The position numbers were made by a program, and so were the translations under genes. Shown here in pieces: positions 23,201 to 35,138 of a stretch of 64,000 bases of DNA. The notes beneath the pieces are model-generated. The model had not been told where the DNA came from and ran no database searches. It worked only from the letters and a program-made list of their open reading frames with translations. How positions within the stretch are numbered: position 1 is the first letter of the stretch; every line of letters starts with the position of its first letter. Source of the stretch: Miscanthus floridulus (lineage: Eukaryota; Streptophyta; Magnoliopsida; Poales; Poaceae); NCBI RefSeq assembly GCF_019320115.1, contig NC_089595.1, positions 107,329,611-107,393,610 on the forward strand, written 5' to 3'.

Positions 23201-23580
23201 TCTGAAGAAGGCCAATCACTTTGAATGGACATCCAAGGCCCAGGAAGCACTTGACATGGTTAAGCAGCTCCTGACGAAGGCCCTGATCCTGGTTCCTCCT
23301 ACCGAGGGAGAACACCTTCTGCTCTACATCATGGCCACCATGCAAGTGGTCAGCGTCGCCCTAGTAGTGGAGCGAGAAGAAGAGGGGCACACCCTCAAAG
23401 TATAGTGCCATGTGTGCTTCATCAGCGAGGTCATATCCGACTCAAAGACCCATACCCCCAAATCTAGAAGCTTATGTATGCCATCCTTATCACCAAAAGG
23501 AAGCTATGTCACTATTTCAAGTCACATCCGGTGACAGTCGTGACATCCTCCCACCTTGGCGAGGTTGTCCAGAACCAGGA
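23201..23580 (+). pseudogene. pol: Element D RNase H, first part, cut by element C
   Basis: FEWTSKAQEALDMVKQLLTK and LLLYIMATMQVVSVALVVER are the start of the Tat RNase H. A TAG follows TLKV, a frameshift follows, and the DNA stops at HLGEVVQNQD, where element C begins. The domain resumes at 52091 with SIGRTTKWTFELMGQG. Confidence 0.75.
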
Positions 23581-25004
23581 TGTGTGGCAGAACCACCCGG
23601 AATAGCGTACTTATGGAGGTGCTCGTCTTCCACCAGACACTAAGCACCCCGAAAGCCACTACCACGAGCGGTATCCGTCGGACACACCCCGAGGGAGAGC
23701 CCGAAAGATCCACATTTTTCCCCAAGGATCCAATAATGAAAACGAGTTACAACACCGGTCCATTTCATACATTAGAGTTTTCTGAAAGTACATTATTACA
23801 ATACCAAATACAGAGTTTGGAATGAAAAACAGCGGAATATTAAAAGATACATCTAGCGATAAGATAACGAGGATTCCGTCTGAGCCCACCAGATGGATCC
23901 TCCACTCAAGACACTCCTCAAGCATCACCTGCAATAGGGGTAAATAAACCCTAAGTACACAATGTACTCGCAAGACTTATCTGATAGTGGGAATACTTTC
24001 CCGACTCCAAGGAATATGCTAGGCTTTATGGTTGCTGGTTCTCTTTTAGCCAAAAGCAGTACTAATAGTGAGTCCTTATTGATATATTGTTATCATCAGC
24101 TGGATTAAGTTTTTATCTAATCAATCTATATAAGCACCTATGCTACTTTCAAGCAAGAGTTGAGCAATCGATACTGTTCCTTCTCCTTTTCCACTTCCAG
24201 TTCTTACTACGGTGCTAAACCGCAGACAAGCCGTATCGGGTAACCCGGCGATTCGCGAATCAATGTGCCCAGCTGGGTGCCCCGAAGACACATGCCCCGC
24301 TTGTACCCCAGGCACAAGCAGGACTAACCCACCACTCTCCTGTCCCAGGTGTCCAGGTCCCCGTCCAAACTTGGACTCCAAGCCCCCGCATCTGAATCCC
24401 AGACTCAGTGCGGCGCAAGGACCTCCACCACCTCCTCTTCCCATCAGTCGGTCCAGAAAGAGCCAGATCCGCGACAAGAGAGCAGCAAGTCTTCCCTGCG
24501 CCCATACCCAAGTATGTGCTCAGGACAATAGTCTATGACTTGCCTAGAGTCATATGCAACGACCGGTCCTTAATCGACACAGACAGGGAAAAAAGTGTAA
24601 CCGGGCTATGCCCTATTGGCCGCAGGACACAACCCCTCACACCCACCAGTACCAAATCCACATCCCTGTCCGGTCACCATTTTTCCTTTCCATTATTTCA
24701 TCATGATATCATAGTGTAATCACCTATTTGCGAGTAACGGCAGGTTACTCACGCTACTGACATCCTGAGCATAGCAGCTACTCGACCTGCACTAGTAGGA
24801 CTCATGGTGGATATATCTATGCATGTAGTTTCCATAAAATGCCTGTAACGTAAATGCATATCATATAAATATATTCAGGGATGATTTAAAAATAGGGGTT
24901 ATGCACCGGGGCTTGCCTTGGGCAGGTGCCGAGTCAGCAAAGTCAGTACTAACAGGCTCCTGGGCTCCCTCCTGTGTGAAAAGCTCCTCCTCGTACTCCT
25001 CGAT
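23581..25004 (-). repeat. Element C 3' LTR, distal part
   Basis: It starts TGTGGCAGAACCACC, as does the right copy at 48051. It matches 48051-49471 until element B begins at 25005. It ends at TCGAT (25000-25004), one copy of B's target duplication. The LTR resumes at 40313. Confidence 0.9.
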
Positions 25005-28000
25005 TGTCGCGGAACCGACCAATTTATAAGAATACAAGTATAATGGCACTCCGCAAGCGGTCGCACTGTCATACTTGAACCCATATAAACCCGGTAGTCC
25101 GTCGAGTACCACGATGGGTCTCGATAAACGATTTACAACAACCAAGATCGTACACAACATACATGCCACATATTACATAAAGTTCATAGATACTTTTCAT
25201 CATCAGAGTATGAATAAAAAGTTATTACAAACCGAGTTTGATAATTAAAGCGGAAGCAAATAAGTTCGAAGATAAGTTTCCAACGTAGCTTGATACAGTG
25301 CCAAACCAGATCACGGTCCACAAAAGCAAAGATAGGAATTACTAAGGAAGCCTGCCCAAGGCTTACTCCTCATCCACAGCGGGATAGAAGCAACTCTTGC
25401 AATAACCATGATACACAGTGCCAGCTGCAACAATGGGAAAATAAACCCTGAGTACGAGAAGGTACTCAGCTAGACTTACCCGTCATGAACCAGAAATAAA
25501 ATGACTCCAAGGATTATGCAAGGCTGTATAAGTGGACGTAACTTGGCAACATTTTGCGAAAAAGGCAACTTACCCGTTGAACAATTATAATTCCTTTATC
25601 AAGTTAATTATAACTATTCCTCTCTAGATTAGCAACTATCCTGTGCCAAACATGTGGTATATCATTTAGAAGCATACAATAGTAACCATAGCCGGTATTG
25701 AAATTCCAATTTTTATCCGAACCATCATGTTTCATAACACAGTTACTACGATGTTGGAGCTAGCCAAGTTTCTCACTATCCGGGAGAGACGGCGATTCAA
25801 ATCGATTTCAACCAGCTGGGAGTTTATTCCTAACACAAACCCAGGTCTACCAGCCACGATAGCCTTAGGTCACCTTTGATACAACTCAGGTACACATTTC
25901 GCGGGTCCGTACCGCGCCGCACAATCTGGAACACCAGATGCCAGGATGCTCAGGCCAAGCCTGCCCTTGGGCTCAGTCTGATCGTTCCCCGGAAGGAGCG
26001 CACAACAGAACGGTTCCCGGCCTGAGTTGAATTACTCGGCTTCGCGGTCGGAACGAATTATCCGGCCAGCTAAGTGAGAGGCATGCGTTCAATCTTGTCA
26101 GAAGTTCCAACAACGGTACGGTCCTTGATCGACACAGACGGGGATAGATCCACACCCAAGACCTCCATGCCTTGTTGCTTTTCTATCGCTATCCCGCCCG
26201 GTCTCCATTTACATTAACCATGGTTCTTTTCCACGATAACAATTATAACCAACCGTGCTCCGGTATCCACCTATATCTCGCAGGTGACAGGAAATCACCC
26301 GACTTCTACCGGTCTAAGCATGGCTAAGCATATATTCGATCCTGGACCTATACCGGTTAAAGGTGTAATTTCTGGACAAGGAATGTACATGCATCAAGTG
26401 GTTTCATTCAACTCTTATAACCTAATGCATCAATCATAAATACGTAATTAAACATTTGTAAATTACTGGGAGACTTATAATGCTCCGGGGCTTGCCTCGC
26501 AGAAAAGAAGTAGGACGGTGGTCAGGGCACTCCGGAAGCTCTTTAGGGTTCTGCTCCACGCCTTCAGGAGCTGCGGCTTGCAGATCCTCCTGCGGGTTCC
26601 CTTCCTCCGCTTCTTCGAATTCCAGCAACGTGATCTCTTCCTCCGATCCTAGATGCATGAGTATGGTATGAGTATCATGAATGCATATATGTTAACAAGT
26701 GCATCACGTTGTTTGAGTAGGTGCATATCTCTTCTTGATTACTACTTAACTACTTTTACAATGCATCGACTATGCCATACAGTAGCTACTTGTTTCACTC
26801 ATAACTGGAGTTCTACAAATCCAAAAATAGTGATCCTGGACTTTCTGGAAAGCTTATCAAATTCTCTACAACTTTGTTATTAACCATTTTTACAGTCTAC
26901 ATCAGTTTCAACATGTAACTCCTCACACTCTAGAATCAGTCCGGAAATGATTTAACATGCAATATAAAGTAAGAATACTCCTACTTTATGTAATCATTCA
27001 ACATTTGACAAACTAGAACCTACCAACAGTGTAAGCATACCAAATACAGTTAAGATGATATAATGGTGAAGCCCAAACTATTTATTAAATTGCCTTTATT
27101 ATTTTATTTAGATATCTAGGTTAAATAATAATTATATATCAGATGTGCTTAATAAATTCTCAAAAATTTACAGAGTCTTACTAATGCTATCAAAGGACTA
27201 CTATAAAAATTTCATGTCATTTTACTAAGTAGAACATCCTATACAAAAATGATAAGGAAGCAAGGCTTGAAATAACATAAATGGAAAATCCTATTGAAAA
27301 GTGTCAAGCAACAGATTTCTTATTTTTCTTAACATCCATATGGTACTAGTATTACCTCCAATAAATTTCATGAATTTTGGACTCATAATTAATTTATAAA
27401 AATTCATGCAAGGATTAACTATTTATAAAAGAAAAATCTATAACTATAGATCTACACATGCACTGGTCCTCAAATTTTTACCAGAGTTCACATATGCTAA
27501 GACTAGCTTACCACAAAAATTTCATAATTTTTGGAGCACAGGAACTCTAGATATAAAATAAACAAATTTGAATGCATTCAAAAGCACATTTGAAATCCCT
27601 ATTTAAATCTCCAGAAATTTCTACTGTTGAAGCCAAGAACATATTTTTTTTAAATACTACACTTCCTAAGGAACACAACCATATTTATTTCACAATTTTA
27701 GGAGCTACCAAATTAAAGATACAAAAATATCAAAACACATGAAATTAGGGTTTAAATCTGAAAAGAATGAACTAGCTTTCTAATACCAGTCACTGGCAAC
27801 CGGGGCCCACCGGTCAGCCGGGCCCGCTTGTCAGCGACTGAAAACAGGGGAGGCGGTGCCGTTCGACGCGGCACGGCCCTAGCTCGTCGCCGGTGAACTT
27901 GCCGGTGGTATCGACTACGCCTACATGGTCTACTCATCCACCCGCACCCGATGGTGGCCTTTGCACGGCTAGAAGGAGCATCGAAGCTCATAACCGGCGA

Positions 28001-29402
28001 CCATGGCGGGCGGCTACGATGGCACGGTGGGCGGAACGACGGCAAGGTGCCGGAGTTGGCCGTGAAGGCACGAAATGAGGTCCGGCCAAGTACATACGAG
28101 CTACGGCGAAACCATTTTACCCACTAACTCGGCGAATGGCGGTCAGAGTCGATGCGGCTACGACGACGGTTGCGGCGGCGAGGCACCGGCGAGGACTGCA
28201 CGTGGCACGGGAGCTTACCGTGCTTCTTCGGCTAGCAATGCAGGCACGGTGGGACTGAGGGGGCACTACATGGCTGCTATGGTGCCAGAGGGGCGACGAG
28301 GGCGAGCTGGCATCGGCAATGGCGTCGGCGGCGCTCCTGAGCTACGGTGGCGGCTGCGGGTGAGCGAAGGAGGCCACAAAAGTGAAATGCAAGCGCAGGG
28401 ACGGAGCAGGCGACTTCGGGGCGCTATGTAGGGCGTTGCGGCTCGACGTGGCTGGGCTGATCAGAGCAAAGGCGACGCGCGGCCTCCATCGGCTCCACGC
28501 GGCGGCCAGACTCTGGCGCGGTCGGCCATAGACGAACGGCGAGTTCAGTTCGTCAGTCGCCCGAGCAGTGCCTGACAGCGTGTTTTGGCGACACTTTTCC
28601 AGCTAATCCGTCGCTCCTTAGTATGAACCTCCTGAATAAATTTCGTAGACCTAAGTACCAGCTACAAATGTTGTTCAATGATCTCGTGCTAATTCGCAAC
28701 CGAAACTGAGAAAAATCATCCCCAAAGTGAGCCTGTCAGTCGGTCAATGAACCTAGACTTAGAAAAACTGCTTAAGTGTTGAAATCATGATTTTGCTGGT
28801 TTTCGTGGGACCCATTCAAGCATGTTAGAAGCTAAATCAGTCCATGACCCAAAAATAAAAGTTGTTCCTTATGTCAAACACTACAACTTTTCTTTAGTGA
28901 ACTCCTCCATGCAAGGTCCCTAACACCTAGTTCAACTTTAGTCAAACATGTCACTTTGAAATCATGATACATACACAAACCATGGCTAAATGACCAAACT
29001 AGCCTTAGCACTAAATACCAAAGTTGTTCCTAATGATATTCTAAGCATGTTTAAACAATTTGCAAGGTCATTTAAGCATTTCATGTAGTAGTCACTCATA
29101 TAGCTATCCAGGTCAACACATGTGATATTACTTAAGTGCTTGATCATGAAAGGTGACCTTCATGAACAAGGTTCCTTTTGTTAACCTAAGTGTAGCTAAG
29201 GTGTTTTAGTGACCAACATTACCCACTTGCATCCATTTGCACATGATCATATGCATATGTTCCAAGAAACACGAGATAACAAGCAATGTTTCATATGTTT
29301 CGATCAAATGTTTCAATGGTAAATGATGATTTATGAATGCTTGATGCTCATGCTCATGTTATGCAAGTCAAGTTATGCAAGGCTAACACCCGAGGTGTTA
29401 TA
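25005..29402 (-). repeat. Element B 3' LTR
   Basis: The plus strand starts TGTCGCGGAACCGACC and ends CACCCGAGGTGTTATA, where the terminal CA has become TA. It matches 35905-40307 almost perfectly. Much of it is AT-rich, with a GC-rich island at about 27790-28560. Frames in that island on both strands lack domains and are not called as genes. Confidence 0.95.
25450..25467 (-). other. LTR hairpin GAGTAC..GTACTC in element B
   Basis: GAGTAC and GTACTC flank a 6-nt loop, next to AATAAACCCT. The copy in the other LTR is at about 36355-36372. The same arms with another loop occur in C (48420-48436) and the solo LTR. Confidence 0.5.
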
Positions 29403-29414
29403 GCCCCTCCCCCT
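29403..29414 (-). promoter_or_regulatory. Element B polypurine tract
   Basis: On the minus strand AAGGGGGAGGGGC directly precedes the 3' LTR. It primes plus-strand synthesis in this retrotransposon class. Confidence 0.8.
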
Positions 29415-29419
29415 TATAA

Positions 29420-29438
29420 AAATCTCGTCCCGAGATTT
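29420..29438 (-). other. Hairpin beside element B's polypurine tract
   Basis: AAATCTCG-TCC-CGAGATTT has 8-bp perfect arms with a 3-nt loop. It lies between the gag-pol stop and the polypurine tract. Element C has the same arms at the same place (42951-42969). Confidence 0.75.
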
Positions 29439-29445
29439 GCAAGAC

Positions 29446-30747
29446 CTACCATTCTTGGAAAAAGGCGGGATAAACTTCTCGCAGATAATCTTCTCTTTCC
29501 CACATAGCATCTTGTTCACTATGATTGTTCCACACCACCTTATAGAACTTAATAATCTTACTCCTTGTTACTCTCTCCATCTCTTCTAATACTTGAATTG
29601 GCTTTTCTTCATAGGTCAAATCCGATTGAAGTTGCACATTGGTGGGTGCAATAGCTTCTTCCGGTACTCGAAGACATTTCTTTAGCTGAGAAACATGGAA
29701 CACAGCAAAGATTGCACTCATCTCTGGTGGTAGTTGTAGCTTATACGCAACATTTCCTTTTCGTTCCAAAATTTTGTATGGCCCTACATATCTTGGTGAA
29801 AGCTTCTTTTTCATCCCAAATCTCTTCACACCTTTCATGGGTGATACTCTCAAGTATACATAGTCACCCACTTCAAAAGTTAGTGGTCTTCTTCTTCTAT
29901 CGGCATAACTCTTCTGTCTTGATTGAGCTGCCTTCATGTGTTGTTGGATGATATGTACTTGTTCTTCGGCTTCATTGACAAAATCAATACCAAAATATCT
30001 CCTTTCACCGGGCTCAATCCAATTCAATGGAGTTCTGCACTTTCTGCCATACAAGGCTTCAAATGGAGCCATTTTGATACTCGCTTGATAACTGTTGTTA
30101 TAGGAGAATTCAGCTAAAGGTAACCATTTCTCCCATGAACCTTTTGAAGATATAACACAAGCCCTAAGTAAATCTTCTAGGATTTGGTTCACCCGCTCTG
30201 TCTGTCCTGAAGTTTGCGGATGATAAGCTGAACTTCTGATTAGCTTGGTTACCAAAGCTTGGTGTAAGTGCTCCCAAAAACGAGCTATGAACTGTGGTCC
30301 TCTATCTGAGATTATGGTCCTGGGTACTCCATGCAATTTCACGATCTGGGAAACATATAACTCAGAGTATTTCCCCGCGTGATATGTTGTGTGAACTGGT
30401 ACAAAATGTGCTGACTTGGTGAGACTATCAATAATGACCCAAATTGAATCGTGACCTTGGGGCGTTGTTGGAAGGCCTGTGATAAAGTCCATACTGATCT
30501 CCTCCCATTTCCATCCTGGAATAGGCAGTGGCTGAAGTAATCCAGTGGTTTTCATATGGACGGCTTTCACTCTACTGCAGTTATCACACCTAGCCACATA
30601 GGCTGCGATCTCTTTCTTCATCTTAGTCCACCAAAAATGGTTTCTTAGATCTTGATACATTTTACTACTACCCGGATGGATAGACAATTTGGACAAGTGA
30701 GCTTCTTCTAAAATTTGATTCCTTAGCTCACGGTCTTTCGGTACCAC
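29446..30747 (-). pseudogene. pol: Element B integrase with chromodomain (end of gag-pol)
   Basis: This is the last part of one gag-pol frame, cut from the RT part only by a TAG at 30751-30753. It has the zinc-binding HHCC module (HLSKLSIHPG to CDNCSRVKAVH), the DDE core (MDFITGLP, ISDRGPQF, SGQTERVNQILEDLL), the GPY/F region YVGPYKILERKGNVAYKLQL and a C-terminal chromodomain (PIQVLEEMERVTRSKIIKFY, then VVWNNH and AMWERE). The chromodomain keeps two aromatic positions, but where canonical HP1-type domains have the first cage aromatic it reads PIQVLEE. That is the plant group II pattern. The product joins cDNA into chromatin. About 433 residues, intact after the stop. Confidence 0.9.
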
Positions 30748-30750
30748 TAG

Positions 30751-32808
30751 CTAGTCCTCAAACCATAATACACCTCTTTCGTCCAATCTAAAATGTTTGG
30801 TCTCTTGCTCTTGCATTTTTCTCTTAATGTGACTTATTCCCACATCAGTCTGCTGTAGCTCTATGATTTTGCCTTCAAGCGAACAACTGATTGTGATATT
30901 GTGCAGTACAGCAGGATGTAGCAAGTTGAATCCATCTTCCAACAAGGCTTCCACAGTGTTGCAATGGGACTTCCGACTAAGTGCATCGGCTACTACATTT
31001 GCTTTACCTGGATGGTAATGCACTACCAAATTATAGTCCTTAATCAATTCCAACCATCTGCGTTGTCTCATGTTCAGTTCTGGCTGGGTAAAGATATACT
31101 TGAGGCTTTTGTGGTCAGTATAGATATGACATACATTGCCCAATAAGTAATGTCTCCATATCTTTAATGCATGGACAACGGCTGCAAGTTCCAAATCATG
31201 TGTAGGGTAGTTGACTTCATGTTTTCTCAGTTGCCGAGAGGCATATGCAATTACTCTCCCTTCTTGCATAAGTACACATCCCAAGCCTATTCCTGATGCA
31301 TCACAAAATACATCAAAAGGCTTTTCAATGTCTGGTTGGGCTAGCACTGGTGCTGTAGTCAACAAAGTTCTAAGGGTGTGAAAAGCTATTTCACATTCTG
31401 GTGTCCACTTGTATTTCTCATCTTTCTGAAGTAGTCTGGTCATAGGCTTAGCTATCTTTGAGAAATCTGGAATAAATCGGCGATAGTATCCTGCTAACCC
31501 TAGAAAACTCCGAACTTCATGCACCGAAGTTGGGGCTTTCCAATCCATGACCTCTTGTACTTTTGATGGGTCTACTAAGATTCCATCTCTCGATAAAATG
31601 TGACCTAAAAATGGTACTTTGCTCATCCAAAATTCACATTTGCTAAACTTGGCATATAGCTTATGCTCCCTCAGTCTGGATAGGACAATCCTCAGATGCT
31701 CTTCATGATCTGACTCAATTTCTGAATAAATCAATATGTCATCGATAAACACGACCACGAACTTATCAAGTTCGGGCATGAATACCGAGTTCATCAGGTA
31801 CATGAAATTGGCTAGAGCATTTGTTAGTCCGAAAGACATAACCAAATACTCGTATAAGCCGTACCTAGTAGAGAAAGCAGTCTTAGGTATATCCTTCGGT
31901 CTAATCTTTATCTGATGGTAACCTGACCTCAAGTCAATTTTGGAGAATACCTTTGCCTTCGCTAGCTGATCGAACAAGATGTCGATGCGGGGTAACGGAC
32001 ATTTGTTCTTGATGGTTACAGCATTGAGTGGTCTGTAATCTACACACATCCTCAGTGACTTATCCTTCTTTTTCACAAACAGTGCTGGACATCCCCACGG
32101 AGATGAGCTAGGTTGGATAAGACCTTTGTCCAATAGATCTTGCAATTGAACCTTAAGTTCTGCTAACTCATTGGGTGGCATTCTATATGGCCTTCTGGAT
32201 ATGGGTGCGGTACCTGGCACTAATTCAATCTTAAATTCCACGTCCCTATCTGGTGGTAGACCTGGTAATTCCTCTGGAAATACATCCGGAAACTCACAAA
32301 CCACTGGAATATCACACATGGTGGTGGCTTGGATAGCATAGGCTAAATGTTGGGGTTCGAATTCGCGGGAGAGTGGAACTAGAAAAGCATTCCCTCCCGT
32401 GGGTTCTCTCAACATAATGGTATGGGTGCTAGTGTCAATAAGAACACCATGATCCTTCATCCAATTCATGCCTAAGATTACACTTATCGACAATCCCGGC
32501 AATATTATCAAATCTGTTGTGTACTCCCTCCCTTGTATCAAGATGAGTACATTTTTGACTATCTTTTTGGTAGTAACAGTTCCCCCTGCTGAACTTATGT
32601 TAAAACCCCCTTTACTTACTTCTATTATTTCTTGATCATGTCTAGATGCAAATGCTTGACTCATAAATGAATGAGAAGCTCCCGAATCAAATAAAACAAC
32701 AGCGGGATGCTTGTTGACAAGAAACATACCAGCCGTGACAACTTCTCCGGCGGGCACTTCCTCTACAGCGGTATAATGCACTTGTCCCTGACGTGCCTTG
32801 GCATTCAC
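30751..32808 (-). CDS. pol: Element B protease, reverse transcriptase and RNase H
   Basis: The open frame of 685 codons contains the protease active site ([12 protein letters not shown]), the hinge [22 protein letters not shown] with [40 protein letters not shown] and the catalytic [10 protein letters not shown], and RNase H with [40 protein letters not shown] and [10 protein letters not shown]. It is colinear with gag upstream and integrase downstream in one frame, so translation as a single polyprotein is expected of the family. A TAG ends it at 30751 after WFED, where family members continue with a Gln or similar residue. All catalytic residues that I can see are intact. Confidence 0.9.
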   Translation of the reverse strand: MNAKARQGQVHYTAVEEVPAGEVVTAGMFLVNKHPAVVLFDSGASHSFMSQAFASRHDQEIIEVSKGGFNISSAGGTVTTKKIVKNVLILIQGREYTTDLIILPGLSISVILGMNWMKDHGVLIDTSTHTIMLREPTGGNAFLVPLSREFEPQHLAYAIQATTMCDIPVVCEFPDVFPEELPGLPPDRDVEFKIELVPGTAPISRRPYRMPPNELAELKVQLQDLLDKGLIQPSSSPWGCPALFVKKKDKSLRMCVDYRPLNAVTIKNKCPLPRIDILFDQLAKAKVFSKIDLRSGYHQIKIRPKDIPKTAFSTRYGLYEYLVMSFGLTNALANFMYLMNSVFMPELDKFVVVFIDDILIYSEIESDHEEHLRIVLSRLREHKLYAKFSKCEFWMSKVPFLGHILSRDGILVDPSKVQEVMDWKAPTSVHEVRSFLGLAGYYRRFIPDFSKIAKPMTRLLQKDEKYKWTPECEIAFHTLRTLLTTAPVLAQPDIEKPFDVFCDASGIGLGCVLMQEGRVIAYASRQLRKHEVNYPTHDLELAAVVHALKIWRHYLLGNVCHIYTDHKSLKYIFTQPELNMRQRRWLELIKDYNLVVHYHPGKANVVADALSRKSHCNTVEALLEDGFNLLHPAVLHNITISCSLEGKIIELQQTDVGISHIKRKMQEQETKHFRLDERGVLWFED

Positions 32809-33858
32809 CTGCCTCTGATTGTTCTGATTTGGGTTGCCATTCCTCTTGGGGTGGGGGCACTCCTTGGACCAATGACCCAGTTGGTTGCAGTTGAAACATG
32901 GTTGATTACTTTTGAATCCTGTGGAGCTGTCCTGATTGCCATTTCCTTTTGGTAAGGCAATAGTGAACGCCTTACGAAATGGTTTCTGTGGCCTATTATT
33001 CTGAGCTTTTGGTGGTGGAGGCCTGAACTTGGGTGCAGGTGGACGGAATTGTGGCCTAGCTGTGATAGGCGCTTTCGACTAGAAAGATCCGGATGCACCG
33101 GTCTCATATGCCCTCTTACGACCTTTAGCAACTGCATGCATGTTGTTGTGGTTTTCTTGGGTCAAGGCATCACTAATAAACTCATTGTACGTGGCACATC
33201 GAGAATTTGCCATAGTCTTCATCAGTTTGGTACCCAAACCTCGCTTGAAACTCTCAATCTTTTTCTCTTCAGTATCCACAAAACTTGGAGCATATCTTGA
33301 CAAGTTGTTGAATGCGTGCATATATTCTGTGAGTGACTTGGTTCCCTGAGTGAGCCTCATAAATTCTGCTGCTTTCATGCGCATTAGGCCCGGGGGAATA
33401 TGGTGTCCCCTAAAAGCCAGCTTGAATTGATCCTAGGTCACTCTCGCATTAGTAGGCAGAGACGACAGAAAGTGCGTCCACCAGATTCCTGCTGGTCCTT
33501 GCAATTGATGAGAAGCATATTCTGCTTTCAGGTGCTCTGTGACCCTTAGCAGACGAAATTTCTACTCGATGGTATTCAGCCACTCATCGGCCTACAGTGG
33601 TTCCTCAGCCACCTTGAAGATCGGAGGCTTCGTGTCCAGAAACTCCTTGAATGAACTGTGCTGATTTGGCTCGGCCCCTGGTTGCTGTGGGTGGCCACGA
33701 GCAGTGTTTTGCGCGATAAGGCGCAAAGCTTCTTCCATTGTCCTCTGGCTCCCTAGGAACTAGGCAAAGAATTCCTGAGCAGACGGCGGCGGTGGGGGTG
33801 GCAAGTCATCGTGGTTGCCATCCTGGCTGCTACTAGCTCCTGCACGGGTGCGCGTCAT
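32809..33858 (-). pseudogene. gag: Element B gag with zinc knuckle, five TAG stops
   Basis: The frame begins at ATG 33858 (MTRTRAGASSSQ) and continues in register into the protease. It has a Pro-rich N-terminus, the gag core FKEFLDTKPPIFKVAEEPL, then HQLQGPAGIWWTHFLSSLPT and FMRLTQGTKSLTEYMHAFNN, and a CX2CX4HX4C knuckle ([14 protein letters not shown]) near 32915-32880. TAG codons fall at 33760, 33592, 33562, 33433 and 33079 (lowest plus-strand base). Four replace an expected Gln (CAG) and 33433 an expected Trp. There is no frameshift. The product would form the particle and bind RNA. Confidence 0.85.
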
Positions 33859-34211
33859 CTGCGAAGTTGCAACAATAAGCGATTATTGGTTGAGGTCAAG
33901 AGATTGCAGAGGAATTTTGTACTCATGCCAAACTGAAATTACTGGAGAAAATTCTCAAAATCACAATAAAAACAGAGGCATAATAATTCTTTCTCGCAAC
34001 ATGACATCACCAATTTGACCACTTATCGTGCTCATAACGCATGCAAATTTAAAGCGTGATTACCGACAAAGAACTAGAATTGCATTGACATTCAACCAAA
34101 CGGGCGATTTAACATTACATGATAGTCTGGTTACTAATGCCAACTTCAAACTACATGTCCATTACATAAATAGAGGTGATACATTAGTCCTTCCACTAAA
34201 TGCGAAGCGAT
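33859..34211 (-). other. Spacer between extra ORF and gag in element B
   Basis: About 350 bp of AT-rich DNA with no coding signal. It may act as the leader for gag translation or hold a splice acceptor for a gag message. Nothing specific was seen. Confidence 0.4.
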
Positions 34212-35138
34212 CTAATCCTCATTATGATCACTATCGAGGTCAGACGCAGAATCATTTCCTTCCTCAGGTTCTACTTCTTCTTCAGGTGCCACTTCTTCTT
34301 CACCTTCCTCGTATCCTTCTAGATCCATTTCTGCGGCTCCAGGTGGGACATAAGGGTGGAGCTGATTGTGCAGTAGATGAACCTCTTCATGCAGATTATC
34401 GTTGTATTCTTCTGCATTGGCCAGCTGCTGTCCCAGCTCAAACTGTCGAGCTCTCAAGACATCTTCCCTGGACCAGGCTGCATTCCGCTGGTGAGTTAAC
34501 CAAGTCATCTCTTCAGTGAGCCTCTCAATCTCGGCGTCGTGCTCCCTCTGAAGCTGACGTCGATCCTCGTGGGCATGACCAAGTGCACCAGACACACGTC
34601 TGAGGCTACCCTCAACTCCATCTAACACTCTCATCATTGCGAACATGGCGCTCATGGCAGGGTTATCGCTGTTCTGCCCTTCTGCTGCACCAATCTCCAA
34701 AGATCTTCCTCTTGCCTGCTGCCATGAGTCAGTGGATGGGTTACCTCTTGGAAAGACTCCAACCAAAGCGGCTGCTAGCTCCTGAGGAAAACGATCCATG
34801 ATATTCCTCAAGATCCCAAAGGCTGCCCTGCCAGCTGCTTCTTCAGCAGTCCTACCAGTTGACTCATAACACCAGCCTGTCCACTTAGAATCGTCACCTC
34901 AGGGACGGACAACGGCCTCCACAGTAACTAAGAGACCTTCTCCCAACCGCTCATTCGCCCAGAAGTAGCGGGGCTCCATTCCATCATGATAACCTACATA
35001 GCTGAGCACTCTCCACAAGAGTGTAGGCATCCCAAACTCTCCAAGGAACATGTGACGTTGACGGGTACGTGGAGCAAGCTGACGGCTAGGAGCTCTGCCT
35101 CTGGTGGACTTGCGAGCAGTCTGCTTGGTGCGTGCCAT
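34212..35138 (-). pseudogene. Element B extra ORF with histone H3-tail-like N-terminus
   Basis: From ATG 35138 the protein begins M-ARTKQTARKST, identical to the first 11 residues of mature histone H3. It continues RGRAPSRQLAPR, where H3 has GGKAPRKQLATK. It then leaves H3 entirely. Residues about 31-125 form a globular region with helix-strand-strand-strand-helix character (TLLWRVLSYVGY; EPRYFWANERL; LLVTVEAVVRP; WTGWCYESTGRTAEEAAGRA). A coiled coil follows (about 155-240: QREHDAEIERLTEEMTWL, NDNLHEEVHLLHNQL), then a very acidic tail (EGEEEVAPEEEVEPEEGN). A TGA is codon 80 (34899-34901), probably from CGA. The rest stays in frame to 34212, about 308 residues in all. It lies between the primer site and gag, where most chromoviruses have only leader. 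Inference: a chromatin-directed accessory protein. It is not a histone, as no histone fold is present. Confidence 0.85.

Noticed and set aside
24212..24719. Overlapping plus-strand frames in the C LTR (repeated at 48676-49186)
   Set aside because: They recur only as part of the LTR, differ in frame, and have no domain or constraint visible.
28075..28431. 118-codon plus-strand frame in B's LTR (repeated at 38980-39336)
   Set aside because: Present in both LTRs only because they are copies. Low-complexity Gly/Arg/Ala content on a GC island; no homology recognised.
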